Source of the DNA: an uncultured Eubacteriales bacterium
Lineage (GTDB): Bacteria > Bacillota_I > Bacilli_A > RFN20 > CAG-288
DNA: 34,197 nucleotides
NCBI GenBank assembly: GCA_900316035.1
Contig: ONBI01000014.1
Span: forward strand, 1-34,197
Reading direction: 5' to 3'
The notes under the pieces are model-generated. The model did no database searches. It was not told the origin of the DNA and saw only the letters and a list, made by a program, of their open reading frames with translations. Within the stretch, counting starts at the first letter, position 1; the number at the start of each line of letters is the position of its first letter. Position numbers and translations under genes: made by a program. Shown here one piece after another: positions 1 to 7,922 of the stretch.

Positions 1-100
1 CATCTATCACTAGATGAAACTTGCAAGTTGCTATAGGGTTGCTCGACAACTAGCCCCCAAAGGAATTTCACCTTAGAAACAATACATGCCCGTCATACCT
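1..100 (+). other. Structured non-coding stretch at the window edge
   Basis: No convincing gene is seen here. The stretch is rich in short hairpins: CATCTA/TAGATG at 1-16, the self-complementary AACTTGCAAGTT just after, GTTG/CAAC around 39-51, and a CTTAG/CTAAG pair that closes on the terminator at 104-131. On the plus strand this would be the 3' part of a structured RNA or a 3' UTR whose start lies outside the window. I considered a tracrRNA, an IS end or another small RNA and could not match any of them. Confidence 0.25.
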
Positions 101-103
101 AAG

Positions 104-131
104 AAAGGCAGTTCCTCGCGAACTGCCTTTT
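104..131 (+). terminator. Intrinsic terminator
   Basis: An 11-bp perfect stem, AAAGGCAGTTC (104-114) with GAACTGCCTTT (120-130), is closed by a 5-nt loop and followed on the plus strand by TTTTC and a T-rich stretch. It ends the transcript entering from the left edge. It may also stop minus-strand transcription from the DUF2075 gene, although the minus-side T-run is weaker. Confidence 0.85.
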
Positions 132-165
132 CTAATATTTATTTTTTTCGGATACAATCAATCGT

Positions 166-2100
166 TTACTTCCTTGCCAACTTTTCTTTCAGTTCCTGTC
201 TTTTTTCGTTGAGAATCTTCACTCTCTCTTTCAGATAGTTCTCTAACCCTTTATCACAGCAATAAACATAACAGCCCTTCATTCCTCTGGTCATCAGAAC
301 ACGATAAGTGTTCTTGATGAGGATATCGCATTTATCCAGAGCTTCCTGTCTATTTTCCTTTGCTAGTTTCTTCCATCCCGCCAGAGATTTATCATCCGGA
401 GAACGCTTCGATGGGTCACTGACAATATGTCCGCCTTCATAACAAAGATCTTTTCCGATCAGAACACCGACATAATCAAACTCAAGGCCCTGACAAGTAT
501 GAATACAGCCTACCTGAGAGACCGAATTCGGATCGGTCGCCCAAGGAGATGTGGAATCCATGTTCCAAGGAAGTGCAAAATCATAACCCTGAGGTCTTAA
601 ATCGATATCAACATGATCGGGGTTATTTCTTGTCGTTTTCTTCCAATCCCAGCAATAACCGGCCACCAATCTGGATTTATTGTTGATCCGATTCTTTTCA
701 TAGATAGCCTCTTTCATCTTGGCTGGGTTATCAAAGACTTCGAAGTCATAATCGAAATCGAACCAATCGAAATTAGAAGTGTGACGGATTTCCAATACGT
801 CGTCTACCCAGTTGAGATAACCATCGGCTCCGTTACAGCGGAACTGGCTTTCGAGTTTATCGCTGACTACTTCGATACCTAAGCGAGTCGCCGTTTCTTT
901 GATGCGGTCGCTGGTTGCATAATCTGCCCAGGCGATTCTCTGTTCGTTATCGATAAAGAAAACCGAGAAATAAGCATCCTCCATAATGTGCTTGAGGAAA
1001 TCGTCGTCATGATGGAAGCGGTCGTTATAAGGAAGACGATGGGCTTCATCTACGATGAGGGCATCATAGTTATTCATGCCCTTATCGGAAGCGATAGCAT
1101 CCGGGGTAGTGAAGAGACCTTCGATCTGTTTCTTCTTGATTTTGCTTCCTGCCAGTTTCTCGGAATAGACTTTCCGTGGTGCGCTGTTCTTCGTGACATA
1201 GGCTGCAATCTTTTCAAAAGGTTTTCTTGAAAGTTCCACCAAGAGATTGATGGCCAGCACGGATTTTCCGGTTCCCGGACCACCTTCGATGATCATGACT
1301 TTCTTGGTCTTCTTCTTGAAGCAGTCCCGAGCAAGAGCCATTGCTTCTTCATAAACAACTTTCTGCTGATCGATAAGGTGGAATTCTTCGTTTCCTTTGA
1401 GCATGCTTCCTAAGACGTCCTGAAGGCTCTTAGTAGGACGGATTTCTCCATCTTTGAGTTCGTAAAGGATTTTCTTTCCTTCATCCCCTTTACGAAGATA
1501 CTTTTCTAAAAAGAGAACTAGTTTCTGTCGATCCTGAACACCGAAAAGAGGAGCCTCCGTGATAAAAGGTTCGTATTGTTCGTCCTCAAGTTGGGGATTC
1601 TCTTTCAAATTGCAGTTATGAAGATAAGCAAGAGCCTTAATCTCGACATGGTTGTCTTCCACTGTCTCGTTATAGTCTTTAATCAATTCTCCATAGGTGA
1701 CGACCTGATAAGAAGGATGGGGGACTTCTCTTTCGGCTCCACCGGTAAAGGTCTTCACCAGCTGTCTTTTGCCTTCGACTTTTTCAGCTGTTTCCCATTG
1801 CTTCAGTTCAATAAGAATCGCAACCTGACGATTGTTTTCATCTCTTCCGGTCAAAACAAAATCGATTCTTTTGCTGGTCGGAGGAACCTGAAGTTCAATC
1901 ACAACACCGCAGTCTTTCGGAAGCATAGGAGCATGGGAAAGGATGCGGTCCATCTCGGACAAGGAATTGTGCCACGCCTTTATTTGACCTTCGCTATAAC
2001 TGAAATGGGCTTGCTTAGCGATATATTCCAGAGTCTGTACCAAATCTCTGTTAAACGAATCGTACTGGAACTGTGCGATATCTCCGCTATAGACAATCAT
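166..2100 (-). CDS. DUF2075 nuclease/helicase (schlafen group 3-like DNA/RNA helicase)
   Basis: A 644-residue cytoplasmic protein with two parts. The N-terminal 160 residues show a PD-(D/E)xK-like nuclease pattern, with D80 in RIDFVL and E98-L-K100 in IELKQW. The C-terminal part is a P-loop NTPase of the DUF2075 family: Walker A GGPGTGKS at 273-280, Walker B with DEAH at 351-354, an SQFR motif in the middle and a motif VI-like RVLMTRG near the end. The length fits the family. The start is preceded by AAAGGA. The gene lies 20 nt downstream of a MazG-like pyrophosphatase gene on the same strand, so the two are probably co-transcribed. The nuclease assignment comes from motif spacing only. Substrate and biological role are unknown; phage defence or repair is a reasonable inference for a nuclease-helicase paired with a dNTP-hydrolysing enzyme. 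Confidence 0.85.
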   Translation of the reverse strand: MIVYSGDIAQFQYDSFNRDLVQTLEYIAKQAHFSYSEGQIKAWHNSLSEMDRILSHAPMLPKDCGVVIELQVPPTSKRIDFVLTGRDENNRQVAILIELKQWETAEKVEGKRQLVKTFTGGAEREVPHPSYQVVTYGELIKDYNETVEDNHVEIKALAYLHNCNLKENPQLEDEQYEPFITEAPLFGVQDRQKLVLFLEKYLRKGDEGKKILYELKDGEIRPTKSLQDVLGSMLKGNEEFHLIDQQKVVYEEAMALARDCFKKKTKKVMIIEGGPGTGKSVLAINLLVELSRKPFEKIAAYVTKNSAPRKVYSEKLAGSKIKKKQIEGLFTTPDAIASDKGMNNYDALIVDEAHRLPYNDRFHHDDDFLKHIMEDAYFSVFFIDNEQRIAWADYATSDRIKETATRLGIEVVSDKLESQFRCNGADGYLNWVDDVLEIRHTSNFDWFDFDYDFEVFDNPAKMKEAIYEKNRINNKSRLVAGYCWDWKKTTRNNPDHVDIDLRPQGYDFALPWNMDSTSPWATDPNSVSQVGCIHTCQGLEFDYVGVLIGKDLCYEGGHIVSDPSKRSPDDKSLAGWKKLAKENRQEALDKCDILIKNTYRVLMTRGMKGCYVYCCDKGLENYLKERVKILNEKRQELKEKLARK

Positions 2101-2120
2101 GCAAAAAAGATTCCTTTCTC

Positions 2121-2438
2121 TCAGAGTTTATCGTACTTCGTGCTTCTTCCTTTGCTCTTCTCAACCGGATATTTCTTTTTCGTAATCGCCAGTTTTTCTT
2201 CCATGATAGCAATAGGATCGAGATTCAGTTTATCGGCGAGCATATAGCAATAGGTGAGAACATCGGCAAGTTCCCCTTTGACGTCTTCCAAAGAATAATT
2301 CTTACCATCCCACTGGAAACATTCCAGAAGTTCTCCGGATTCGATAGCGATTGACTTTGCTAAATTCTCCGGAGAATGGAATTGATCCCAATCTCTTTCT
2401 TTATTGAAAGCCCGTAATTCCTCTTTGATATCCGCCAT
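2121..2438 (-). CDS. MazG-like nucleotide pyrophosphohydrolase
   Basis: A 105-residue all-alpha NTP pyrophosphohydrolase of the MazG/dCTPP1 type, which cleaves (d)NTPs to NMP plus pyrophosphate. The metal-binding signature is visible: an ESGELLE helix followed about 20 residues later by KGELADVL (ExxD). The start at 2438 is chosen because AGAGG sits 5 nt upstream; the frame opens 9 codons earlier but without a ribosome binding site. It is the first gene of a likely two-gene operon with the DUF2075 helicase. Whether it cleans the nucleotide pool or is part of a defence pair cannot be told from sequence. Confidence 0.85.
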   Translation of the reverse strand: MADIKEELRAFNKERDWDQFHSPENLAKSIAIESGELLECFQWDGKNYSLEDVKGELADVLTYCYMLADKLNLDPIAIMEEKLAITKKKYPVEKSKGRSTKYDKL

Positions 2439-2522
2439 AAATGCCTCTTCGTTGATATAACACAATTATAACATTCAAGAATCCAGAAAAAAGGATGGAA
2501 GCAGGTTCTCCGTCTCTTACTC

Positions 2523-2568
2523 CAACTACAATAGTTGTAACTTTGACTTGCTTTGACCTATCATACCT
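2523..2568 (+). promoter_or_regulatory. Inverted repeat between divergent genes
   Basis: A perfect hairpin-type repeat, CAACTA-CAA-TAGTTG (2523-2537), lies between the divergent MazG-like gene and the HNH reading frame. A TTGTAA (2535-2540) and a TATCAT (2559-2564) 18 nt apart could be a weak plus-strand promoter. An operator function is inference. Confidence 0.3.
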
Positions 2569-2589
2569 AAAAAGAAAAAGGAGAAAAAC

Positions 2590-3573
2590 ATGCCTTCTGG
2601 ATGGGACTTAAGCTCGGGAGAGCTGAAAGATAATCGCAATGCCAATCTTTTCGAAGTCATCGCCAAATCCCTTTTCCATGGAGTTCATAACACAACCTAC
2701 AAATACTGCTTCTTCAAGAAGCCTATTAGATAACTTATCCCTGTCGATGAAAACCATTCTCTTCCCCTCAAAACCATTGGGGAGACCTTTGCGACTACTT
2801 ACTGGAACATGATCAACCTCTACGATATCCCATAGAGACCGCAAGCCAAGTCTTCCAAAGGCACGTTCATTGCCCAGAAGGTAAAGCAGATTTCGGATGC
2901 TAACCAACGGAAAGGCATTCCTTTTGAAAGTGTCAGAGAAGAGGTTCAGGAGGAATATTTCCAGTGTACTTTCCATGCCTTTAAAAAATATGTCATCGGC
3001 GCTTTCTATGCCGATACCGACGGCCTACTTTACGGCTTTTCCTCCTCAGGGAAGAACGGGGCCGTGCGTCTCTGGATGAACGAAAAATCGTATCGTTTCT
3101 TAGTCGAAAACAAGCAGATACTTGATCAACTCAACTACTACGAATGGCTAAAGATGTGTCAAGAGATTTTAAGGAAAGAGAATCGGGAAATCCCTGCTCT
3201 TTCCACTCGTATGGAGAACATCACCAAGCGGAACGATCTTACGTTTTATAAGAATGAGTTGATTCAGTTATCGAACGATGACTCTACCTGTTTTCATTGC
3301 TTTTATTGCGGAGCAGCCTTTAAGAGAACCTCTCATCTCGATCATGTGATTCCTTGGAGTTTCCTCAAAGAAGATAACCTGTGGGACTTTGTCTTTGCCT
3401 GTCCTCGTTGTAACGAAAGCAAAAGCGACCGCTTACCTACTATGCGTTTCATCAATAAACTTGATGAGAGAAATAAGAAACTACGTATTGCTTCCCCTGA
3501 CCTGAGATGGTTGATAAGAGTTGCCATGGAGAATGGTGTAGAGTATGATTGGCAGCCAAAAATAATCTGCTAA
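2590..3573 (+). pseudogene. HNH endonuclease gene, disrupted by two in-frame stops
   Basis: One reading frame runs from ATG 2590 (AAAGGAG upstream) to TAA 3573, about 327 codons, but it is cut by TAA at 2731-2733 and TAG at 2833-2835. The C-terminal part (from about 3064) is an intact HNH nuclease domain: a CxxC zinc knuckle (FYCGAAF), LDHVIPWS, and CPRCNESKSDR with the HNH asparagine. The N-terminal part before the first stop reads smoothly. Around 2719-2740 the sequence makes better protein sense in the +1 frame (SLLDNL), which suggests a small insertion and a compensating deletion there. The second stop looks like a CAG-to-TAG change. TAA and TAG end intact genes nearby, so recoding is unlikely. 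A shorter HNH protein from the internal GTG at 3064 cannot be excluded. Confidence 0.75.
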
Positions 3574-3614
3574 ATTATTATTCTTCCTTTAAGAACCAAC
3601 TTTGTGAAGTCAAA

Positions 3615-3647
3615 AAAAGAGGGAGGTTACGAAGGTCTTCCTCTTTT
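3615..3647. terminator. Bidirectional terminator between HNH frame and ferritin
   Basis: AAAAGAGGGAGG (3615-3626) pairs imperfectly with TCTTCCTCTTTT (3636-3647). A-rich and T-rich flanks on both sides suit the two convergent genes it separates. Confidence 0.55.
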
Positions 3648-3666
3648 GTCATTGCTGTTCGATGAA

Positions 3667-4161
3667 TTACTTACGTTCGCCTAACTCGTGATCCCACTTG
3701 AGAAGAGCAGCGACATCGCCCTTGAGGAAATCATACTGCTCGATGAGAATACGGGAATGTTCTTCCTCTTCGGTCTGTTCATCCACATACCATTTAAGGA
3801 AGGAGATAGAACGATAGTCTTTATCCTTCTCCGCCTGAGCGACAAGACCATAGATGAGTCTGGTGACAAGCTCTTCGTGTTTGAGCTGTTCGACGAGTGG
3901 TTCTCTCAGATCTTTGTAGACTTCTTTCGGCGCATGGATATCGGCTAAAACGACTTTCTTTTCTTCCTGATTGAGATAGGCGATGAACTTAAGAGCGTGT
4001 TCGTTCTCTTCTTTCGCCTGCTTGAGGAACCAAGCTCCTAAACCGACGAAGCCTTTCTCTTCATAATACTGAGACATACCTAAGTAGAGATAGGCGCTTT
4101 CGAATTCCGCCGTGATTTGTTTATTGATGAGATCAACTAGCTTTTCAGATACAGTTGCCAT
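3667..4161 (-). CDS. ftnA: Ferritin (FtnA type)
   Basis: A 164-residue non-heme ferritin that oxidises Fe(II) and stores Fe(III) in a 24-mer shell in the cytoplasm. By comparison with E. coli FtnA the ferroxidase ligands are present: E19 in ITAEFES, E52 and H55 in AKEENEH, E96/E97 in KHEEL, and the E128-Q129 and E132 cluster in DEQTEEEEH. The length is normal for bacterial ferritins. The start has AAAGGAA upstream. It stands alone, ends in the shared terminator at 3615-3647, and has a cre-like palindrome overlapping its likely -35 box. Confidence 0.95.
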   Translation of the reverse strand: MATVSEKLVDLINKQITAEFESAYLYLGMSQYYEEKGFVGLGAWFLKQAKEENEHALKFIAYLNQEEKKVVLADIHAPKEVYKDLREPLVEQLKHEELVTRLIYGLVAQAEKDKDYRSISFLKWYVDEQTEEEEHSRILIEQYDFLKGDVAALLKWDHELGERK

Positions 4162-4187
4162 AATGGTTTATTCCTTTCTGTGGCTCT

Positions 4188-4215
4188 ATCTTACTCTAAA
4201 GAAAGCGCTTTGAAA
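4188..4215 (-). promoter_or_regulatory. Ferritin promoter with cre-like palindrome
   Basis: On the minus strand TTTCAA (4210-4215) is 16 nt from TAAGAT (4188-4193), about 30 nt upstream of the ferritin start. The -35 box overlaps AGAAAGCGCTTTGA (4200-4213), which contains the perfect palindrome AAAGCGCTTT and matches 12 of 14 positions of the palindromic CcpA-box sequence TGAAAGCGCTTTCA. CcpA control is inference. Confidence 0.4.
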
Positions 4216-4370
4216 AGAGATATGCTCGCACTCTATTTTATCGTGTAACGTGACGGATATTGTCCTTGGAATAATAGAGAGAAAACTCCTCTCCTATGGC
4301 TCTTTCTAAGGGATCAAAGAAAAGATATGTCCTCTTTCCATCGCTACCTTTGCAGAAAAAAACACTCTGA

Positions 4371-4724
4371 AGCCGGCTCTCTATCCGCTTCGCTTTCACT
4401 TCGATACCATCTGAAACAGGAGAAACGATCTTTGAAACCGCTAAAAGGAAATTGAAAGAAGAGACAGGTTACACAGCAACCCGTTGGCTCTCCTTAGGTT
4501 TCTTCTATCCTGCTCCTGCTTATTCGGATGAAGTGGTTTCTTTGTTTGTCGCTCAGGATCTCACTCCTGGGGAAAAGCACTGGGATAAAGACGAATTCCT
4601 CAATGTCTCCTTGATGGCTTTTGAAGAATTCCGGAAAAAAGTAGAAAGCGGAAAAGTACCCGATGGCCGAAGTCAGCTCTGCCTTTATCGGTATCTCGCT
4701 TATCTAAGTTTGCAGAAACATTAG
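4371..4724 (+). pseudogene. Nudix hydrolase remnant (ADP-ribose pyrophosphatase type)
   Basis: The open frame from 4371 to TAG/TAA 4722-4724 encodes the Nudix box and C-terminal half of an ADP-ribose pyrophosphatase-like enzyme: GETIFETAKRKLKEETGY followed by a region that looks family-typical. The only start is the TTG at 4452 inside the box, and upstream the frame is closed by TGA at 4368-4370. A few family-like residues (YPLRFHF, around 4383-4403) appear in another frame, pointing to a frameshift. Residues are missing before the box (the consensus Gly is absent) and the box has RKL instead of REL. The N-terminal beta-sheet domain is gone, so this is most likely a decayed gene. Confidence 0.6.
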
Positions 4725-4732
4725 CCTTAAAA

Positions 4733-4770
4733 AGCTCTGCCCCAAACAAAGAGGAGCAGAGCTCATTTTT
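4733..4770. terminator. Intrinsic terminator between convergent genes
   Basis: AGCTCTGC (4733-4740) pairs with GCAGAGCT (4756-4763), followed on the plus strand by CATTTTTT. It lies between the Nudix remnant and the acetyltransferase, whose stop codon begins inside the T-run. Confidence 0.8.
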
Positions 4771-5294
4771 TATCCGCGATAGAAGATAATATCTTTCTTA
4801 CCTTCGTTATTGGTTCCCATATAGTACTCGGTATCTAAACCGCCGATACGGAAACCGTTATAGAGATAGAAACGGCAAGAATCGAGATTGTTATCCGGAG
4901 TGACCGCATAGATTCCGCGGTAACCTAAGGCCAAGGCTTTATCGAAACAATGCTGTAACAGCTTTGTTCCGATACCCTGCGAAAGATACTCGGAATCGGT
5001 TCTCACTTCACGGACATAGAGATAACGGGTGCGGGAAGTCTTTTCCAAGAGAGCGAAGCCGACGCATTTGTCATTCACATACGCGCCGAAGATCACATAG
5101 TTCTTACTGTATTTGTCGTAATCGTATTCGTCAATCGGAGCATCATCGAGGCTCTTATTCTTATACTCGATGATCTTATAGCTCCAACGTCCGTTATAGT
5201 ATCTTACCTGCATACGTCCCTTAATGGTGTAAGGACGGGTAGCTAACTTCAGATCATCTTTGTTAAGAAGCTCCGTAATTCTGACATTGATCAT
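4770..5294 (-). CDS. GNAT acetyltransferase, streptothricin acetyltransferase (SatA/Sat4)-like
   Basis: A 174-residue acetyl-CoA-dependent N-acetyltransferase. The acetyl-CoA loop reads QGIGT at 106-110 (Q-x-x-G form), and the C-terminal GNAT segment NNLDSCRFYLYNGF (135-148) leads to a GGLDTEYY end. The overall pattern strongly recalls Sat4/SatA streptothricin acetyltransferases: an N-terminal TIKGRMQVRY segment, an acidic loop around 50-60, then NDKCVGFALL. Those enzymes acetylate the beta-lysine amine of streptothricins. Whether this one confers resistance is unknown, because chromosomal family members often have other substrates. It is a single gene, flanked by terminators. Confidence 0.85.
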   Translation of the reverse strand: MINVRITELLNKDDLKLATRPYTIKGRMQVRYYNGRWSYKIIEYKNKSLDDAPIDEYDYDKYSKNYVIFGAYVNDKCVGFALLEKTSRTRYLYVREVRTDSEYLSQGIGTKLLQHCFDKALALGYRGIYAVTPDNNLDSCRFYLYNGFRIGGLDTEYYMGTNNEGKKDIIFYRG

Positions 5295-5472
5295 TTGGTA
5301 ACCCTGCCTTTGGTTAAGAACATTGTAAGCGATTACAATTTGAAAAGCAAAACTATTTCTTGTGGAAAGAGAAAACCGAAAATTTCACTTTTCCTTCAAC
5401 GTCAGAAATAGACGCAAAGAGAAAACGGAAAAGGAAGCTTCAAAAGCATTCATTCGGAACGATAATTTTAAA

Positions 5473-5507
5473 AAGAACGGAACAGCTATTTACGTTATTC
5501 CGTTCTT
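5473..5507 (-). terminator. Intrinsic terminator (minus strand)
   Basis: A 10-bp perfect stem AAGAACGGAA/TTCCGTTCTT (5473-5482 with 5498-5507) is followed on the minus strand by a T-run (TTTTTAAAA). It lies downstream of the FAD oxidoreductase gene. The rest of 5295-5572 shows no gene. Confidence 0.75.
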
Positions 5508-5557
5508 GCATTTATCGCATCTTTAATGTTTTATTATGAGTTCCGACTTTATTTATG

Positions 5558-5587
5558 AACAACAGGTTTTTCTTATTTCCTGTTGTT
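5558..5587 (-). terminator. Hairpin over the oxidoreductase stop codon
   Basis: AACAACAGG (5558-5566) pairs perfectly with CCTGTTGTT (5579-5587). The stop codon of the FAD oxidoreductase is in the loop. It lacks a good T-run, so it may stabilise the mRNA 3' end rather than terminate; the stronger terminator is at 5473-5507. Confidence 0.4.
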
Positions 5588-7060
5588 CTTCTCTAACGTC
5601 ATCACGGCATACTTGCCTGTTTCCAAGGCACTCGGTATACCACCGATTCCTTTTAACCATTGACCAGCATAGTAGAGATTCTTGAGGCTCTTTTCTTGGT
5701 AAGGAAGCTCTTTCCTATGACCATCCGGAGTATCGAGGTTGGAAAGGAAAGATCCGCAATAGGTTCCACTATAACGATAGAAGGTATAAGGAGTCGAAGC
5801 ATCGAGGAAAGAAAGGTGCCCCTGATAGTCGTTCTGCTGAGAAAGAAGGATTTCTTCAATCTTCTTAACTGCTGCTTCTTTCTTCGAAGCATAGTTTCCG
5901 TTTTCTCTTGCTTTCATCCAGTAATCGAAATCGTCTTTATCCTGGTCAACCATTACAACTAAGGTGACACTGCCATCCGGATTTCTCATATAGGGATAAC
6001 CTTGAACAAGAATATGATCGGCGGAAGATACGGCAAGAGAAAATCTTCCTTCGCTTCCATAGGAGACCGAATGCGGAATCTCTCCGGAATAATCTTCATC
6101 CAAACGGAAGGCACAGATAAAAGACGAAAGGAAAGGAGTATTCGGATCATCGATTGTCTTCATCACCTCAGGGTTCTGATATTCCTCAGGAAGCAGTTTT
6201 GCATAGAAAGTAGGAAGTGGAATCGTAGAGATGATATCGCCTGCGGAATATGTGTTTCCGTTACTATCTTTTACCGAAGTAATCTTCTTAGTCTCCTCAT
6301 CGATTTCTAAGCCTGTGATCTCGGTGTTATAGAGAATCTTCCCACCGAGCGAAAGGAATTTCTGCTCGGCTTTCTGCGCAAACTCTTTCGAAGAAAGGCG
6401 AGTCAAATCCGCATTCCCGTTTGAGAATTTTCCGATGACGGCTGCAAAATAGGCAAAATCGAAATTCTTCGGCATGAAGCTTAAGAAGAATCTCTTTAAG
6501 AACGGAGTCTTTATCTTATCTGCAAAGCTTTCTAAAGTTTTAGAAAGAAGTCGGATATAAGTGTGGAAACAAGGCATTATTTCCGCCTTATAGGCAAGGC
6601 CATCGGCCATCGTCATCATCGCATCCGGTTTTCCCTTATAAATAGGGAAAGTAGCCATCGTCTTACAGGCGGAGACAAACTTCTTCATCAGTTCCTTATC
6701 TTCTTCCTGAGCAAAGAAGAGAAGCTCTTCTTCGAATTTATCTAAGTCCCGATAAATCTTTATTTCTTTTCCTTCAAAACGGAAGGAATAGAAATAAGAA
6801 GGAGAATAAAGATCTTTTTCATCATAAAGACCGAGGTCTTCATAGACTTCATGGATCTTGTCACTCTTATACCCGGTCAACCAATGAATGCAGCCATCGA
6901 TAGTGCAGTTCTTTCTTTTCCAGGTAGTGCATAAGCCGCCGACATAATCCTGCTTCTCTATCAATGTGACATCATACCCTGCTTTCAAAGCATAGATACC
7001 GGCGCTTAACCCCGCTAATCCTGCTCCGAAAACAAGAACATTCTTTCTTGTTTCTACCAT
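5573..7060 (-). CDS. FAD-dependent oxidoreductase of the phytoene desaturase (CrtI) superfamily
   Basis: A 495-residue flavoprotein. An N-terminal dinucleotide-binding fold is clear (G12-A-G14-L-A-G17 followed by LIEKQDYVGG), and the C-terminal FAD segment reads YYAGQWLKGIGGIPSALETGKYA-like. The length and end motif fit the CrtI/retinol-saturase group, often labelled NAD(P)/FAD-dependent oxidoreductase. No carotenoid genes are nearby, so a carotenoid role is not supported and the substrate is unknown. AAGGGG precedes the ATG, and a good promoter sits at 7102-7129. It is monocistronic. Confidence 0.8.
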   Translation of the reverse strand: MVETRKNVLVFGAGLAGLSAGIYALKAGYDVTLIEKQDYVGGLCTTWKRKNCTIDGCIHWLTGYKSDKIHEVYEDLGLYDEKDLYSPSYFYSFRFEGKEIKIYRDLDKFEEELLFFAQEEDKELMKKFVSACKTMATFPIYKGKPDAMMTMADGLAYKAEIMPCFHTYIRLLSKTLESFADKIKTPFLKRFFLSFMPKNFDFAYFAAVIGKFSNGNADLTRLSSKEFAQKAEQKFLSLGGKILYNTEITGLEIDEETKKITSVKDSNGNTYSAGDIISTIPLPTFYAKLLPEEYQNPEVMKTIDDPNTPFLSSFICAFRLDEDYSGEIPHSVSYGSEGRFSLAVSSADHILVQGYPYMRNPDGSVTLVVMVDQDKDDFDYWMKARENGNYASKKEAAVKKIEEILLSQQNDYQGHLSFLDASTPYTFYRYSGTYCGSFLSNLDTPDGHRKELPYQEKSLKNLYYAGQWLKGIGGIPSALETGKYAVMTLEKNNRK

Positions 7061-7101
7061 AGAAGTACCCCTTTTCTTCCTCTAAGAAGAAAATTAGTTT
7101 T

Positions 7102-7129
7102 ATTGTACGTCCTAGAAAAACCTGTTCAA
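7102..7129 (-). promoter_or_regulatory. Sigma-A-type promoter of the oxidoreductase
   Basis: On the minus strand TTGAAC (7124-7129) and TACAAT (7102-7107) are 16 nt apart, about 40 nt upstream of the start codon. Confidence 0.6.
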
Positions 7130-7165
7130 GGAAAAGAGGTGTTACACCTGCTTCTTTCTCCCACG

Positions 7166-7195
7166 CAAAAAGCCCATCTCCGAAAAGAGTGGGCT
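7166..7195 (-). terminator. Terminator of the tetR gene
   Basis: On the minus strand AGCCCACTC pairs with GAG(A)TGGGCT around a TTTTCG loop and is followed by TTTTTG, 17 nt after the regulator's stop codon. Confidence 0.8.
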
Positions 7196-7211
7196 AAGGG
7201 AAATTTACTCT

Positions 7212-7847
7212 TCAGGCTAAAGATTTCTTGCTATCTTCCTTACGGATAATCAAAGCATTGACAATATCCGAATAAATATGGGTAAACGTATCCTTGATCT
7301 TCTCTCTCGATTCTCTTTCCTTATTCATCCAACGGGGAATGAGATAGGAATACCCGCCGACAAGGAAAGCAGCAAGATCTTCGCGGGGATACTTGAACAC
7401 AACAAGCTTTTCCATATTCTCCATTAATAATTCAACCAGTTGTTCGATGGTTGTCTGAAGAACGACAGGACCTAAGGAAGTAGAGCTATTAACAATATTG
7501 TTGATCTCATTCTTATAGGCAAAACACTGTTCAACAACCTCCGTCGAAAGCTCTGCCGCCATCGTGACCAGATCCGCTTCATAGGTCTGTGGAGAAACCA
7601 CCTGAAGACATTTGTTATAGATCTCTTTTCCGATTTCCTGAACGATATCAGCTAAGAGATCATACTTGTCTTGGTAGTGGTGATAGAAGGTCATCTTATT
7701 GATGGAAGTCTGCTCACAGATCTGCTTGACGGTGATCTTATCGAAGTCGGTCGTCTGAAGCAGTTCATTGAGTCCACGTCTTAAATCCCTTTTGGTACGC
7801 TCGACACGGGGATCGCTCTTTTCCGGGTTATCGGTTTCGTTTTTCAT
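7212..7847 (-). CDS. TetR-family transcriptional regulator
   Basis: A 211-residue regulator. The N-terminal helix-turn-helix spans about residues 38-60 (KITVKQICEQTSINKMTFYHHY), and the C-terminal ligand domain is typical in size and contains a hydrophobic segment near 170-185. The start at 7847 has GGAGG 8 nt upstream; the frame opens further upstream (8078), but that would overlap the divergent gene and has no ribosome binding site. It is divergent from the MMPL/GLUG operon with 184 nt between starts and most likely represses that operon and itself through the palindrome at 7901-7922. Confidence 0.9.
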   Translation of the reverse strand: MKNETDNPEKSDPRVERTKRDLRRGLNELLQTTDFDKITVKQICEQTSINKMTFYHHYQDKYDLLADIVQEIGKEIYNKCLQVVSPQTYEADLVTMAAELSTEVVEQCFAYKNEINNIVNSSTSLGPVVLQTTIEQLVELLMENMEKLVVFKYPREDLAAFLVGGYSYLIPRWMNKERESREKIKDTFTHIYSDIVNALIIRKEDSKKSLA

Positions 7848-7868
7848 AGTTTTACCTCCGGCTGGAAA

Positions 7869-7898
7869 ATGATACGGCTGTATTAAAACCTGTGTCAA
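7869..7898 (-). promoter_or_regulatory. Promoter of the tetR gene
   Basis: On the minus strand a consensus TTGACA (7893-7898) is 18 nt from TATCAT (7869-7874), 22 nt upstream of the start codon. Confidence 0.7.
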
Positions 7899-7900
7899 CA

Positions 7901-7922
7901 ATACATATGAAGCCATGCGTAT
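7901..7922. promoter_or_regulatory. Candidate TetR operator
   Basis: ATACATATG (7901-7909) and CATGCGTAT (7914-7922) form an inverted repeat (7 of 9 positions) with a 4-nt spacer, touching the tetR -35 box and lying in the region shared with the divergent exporter promoter. Its size and place fit a TetR dimer site; binding is inference. Confidence 0.45.

Noticed and set aside
1576..2247. Plus-strand 223-codon frame
   Set aside because: Antisense to the DUF2075 and MazG-like genes, both of which have clear motifs.
2731..2835. Stop-codon reassignment or readthrough in the HNH gene
   Set aside because: TAA and TAG end intact genes elsewhere in the window and the local frame shows indel traces, so decay is simpler.
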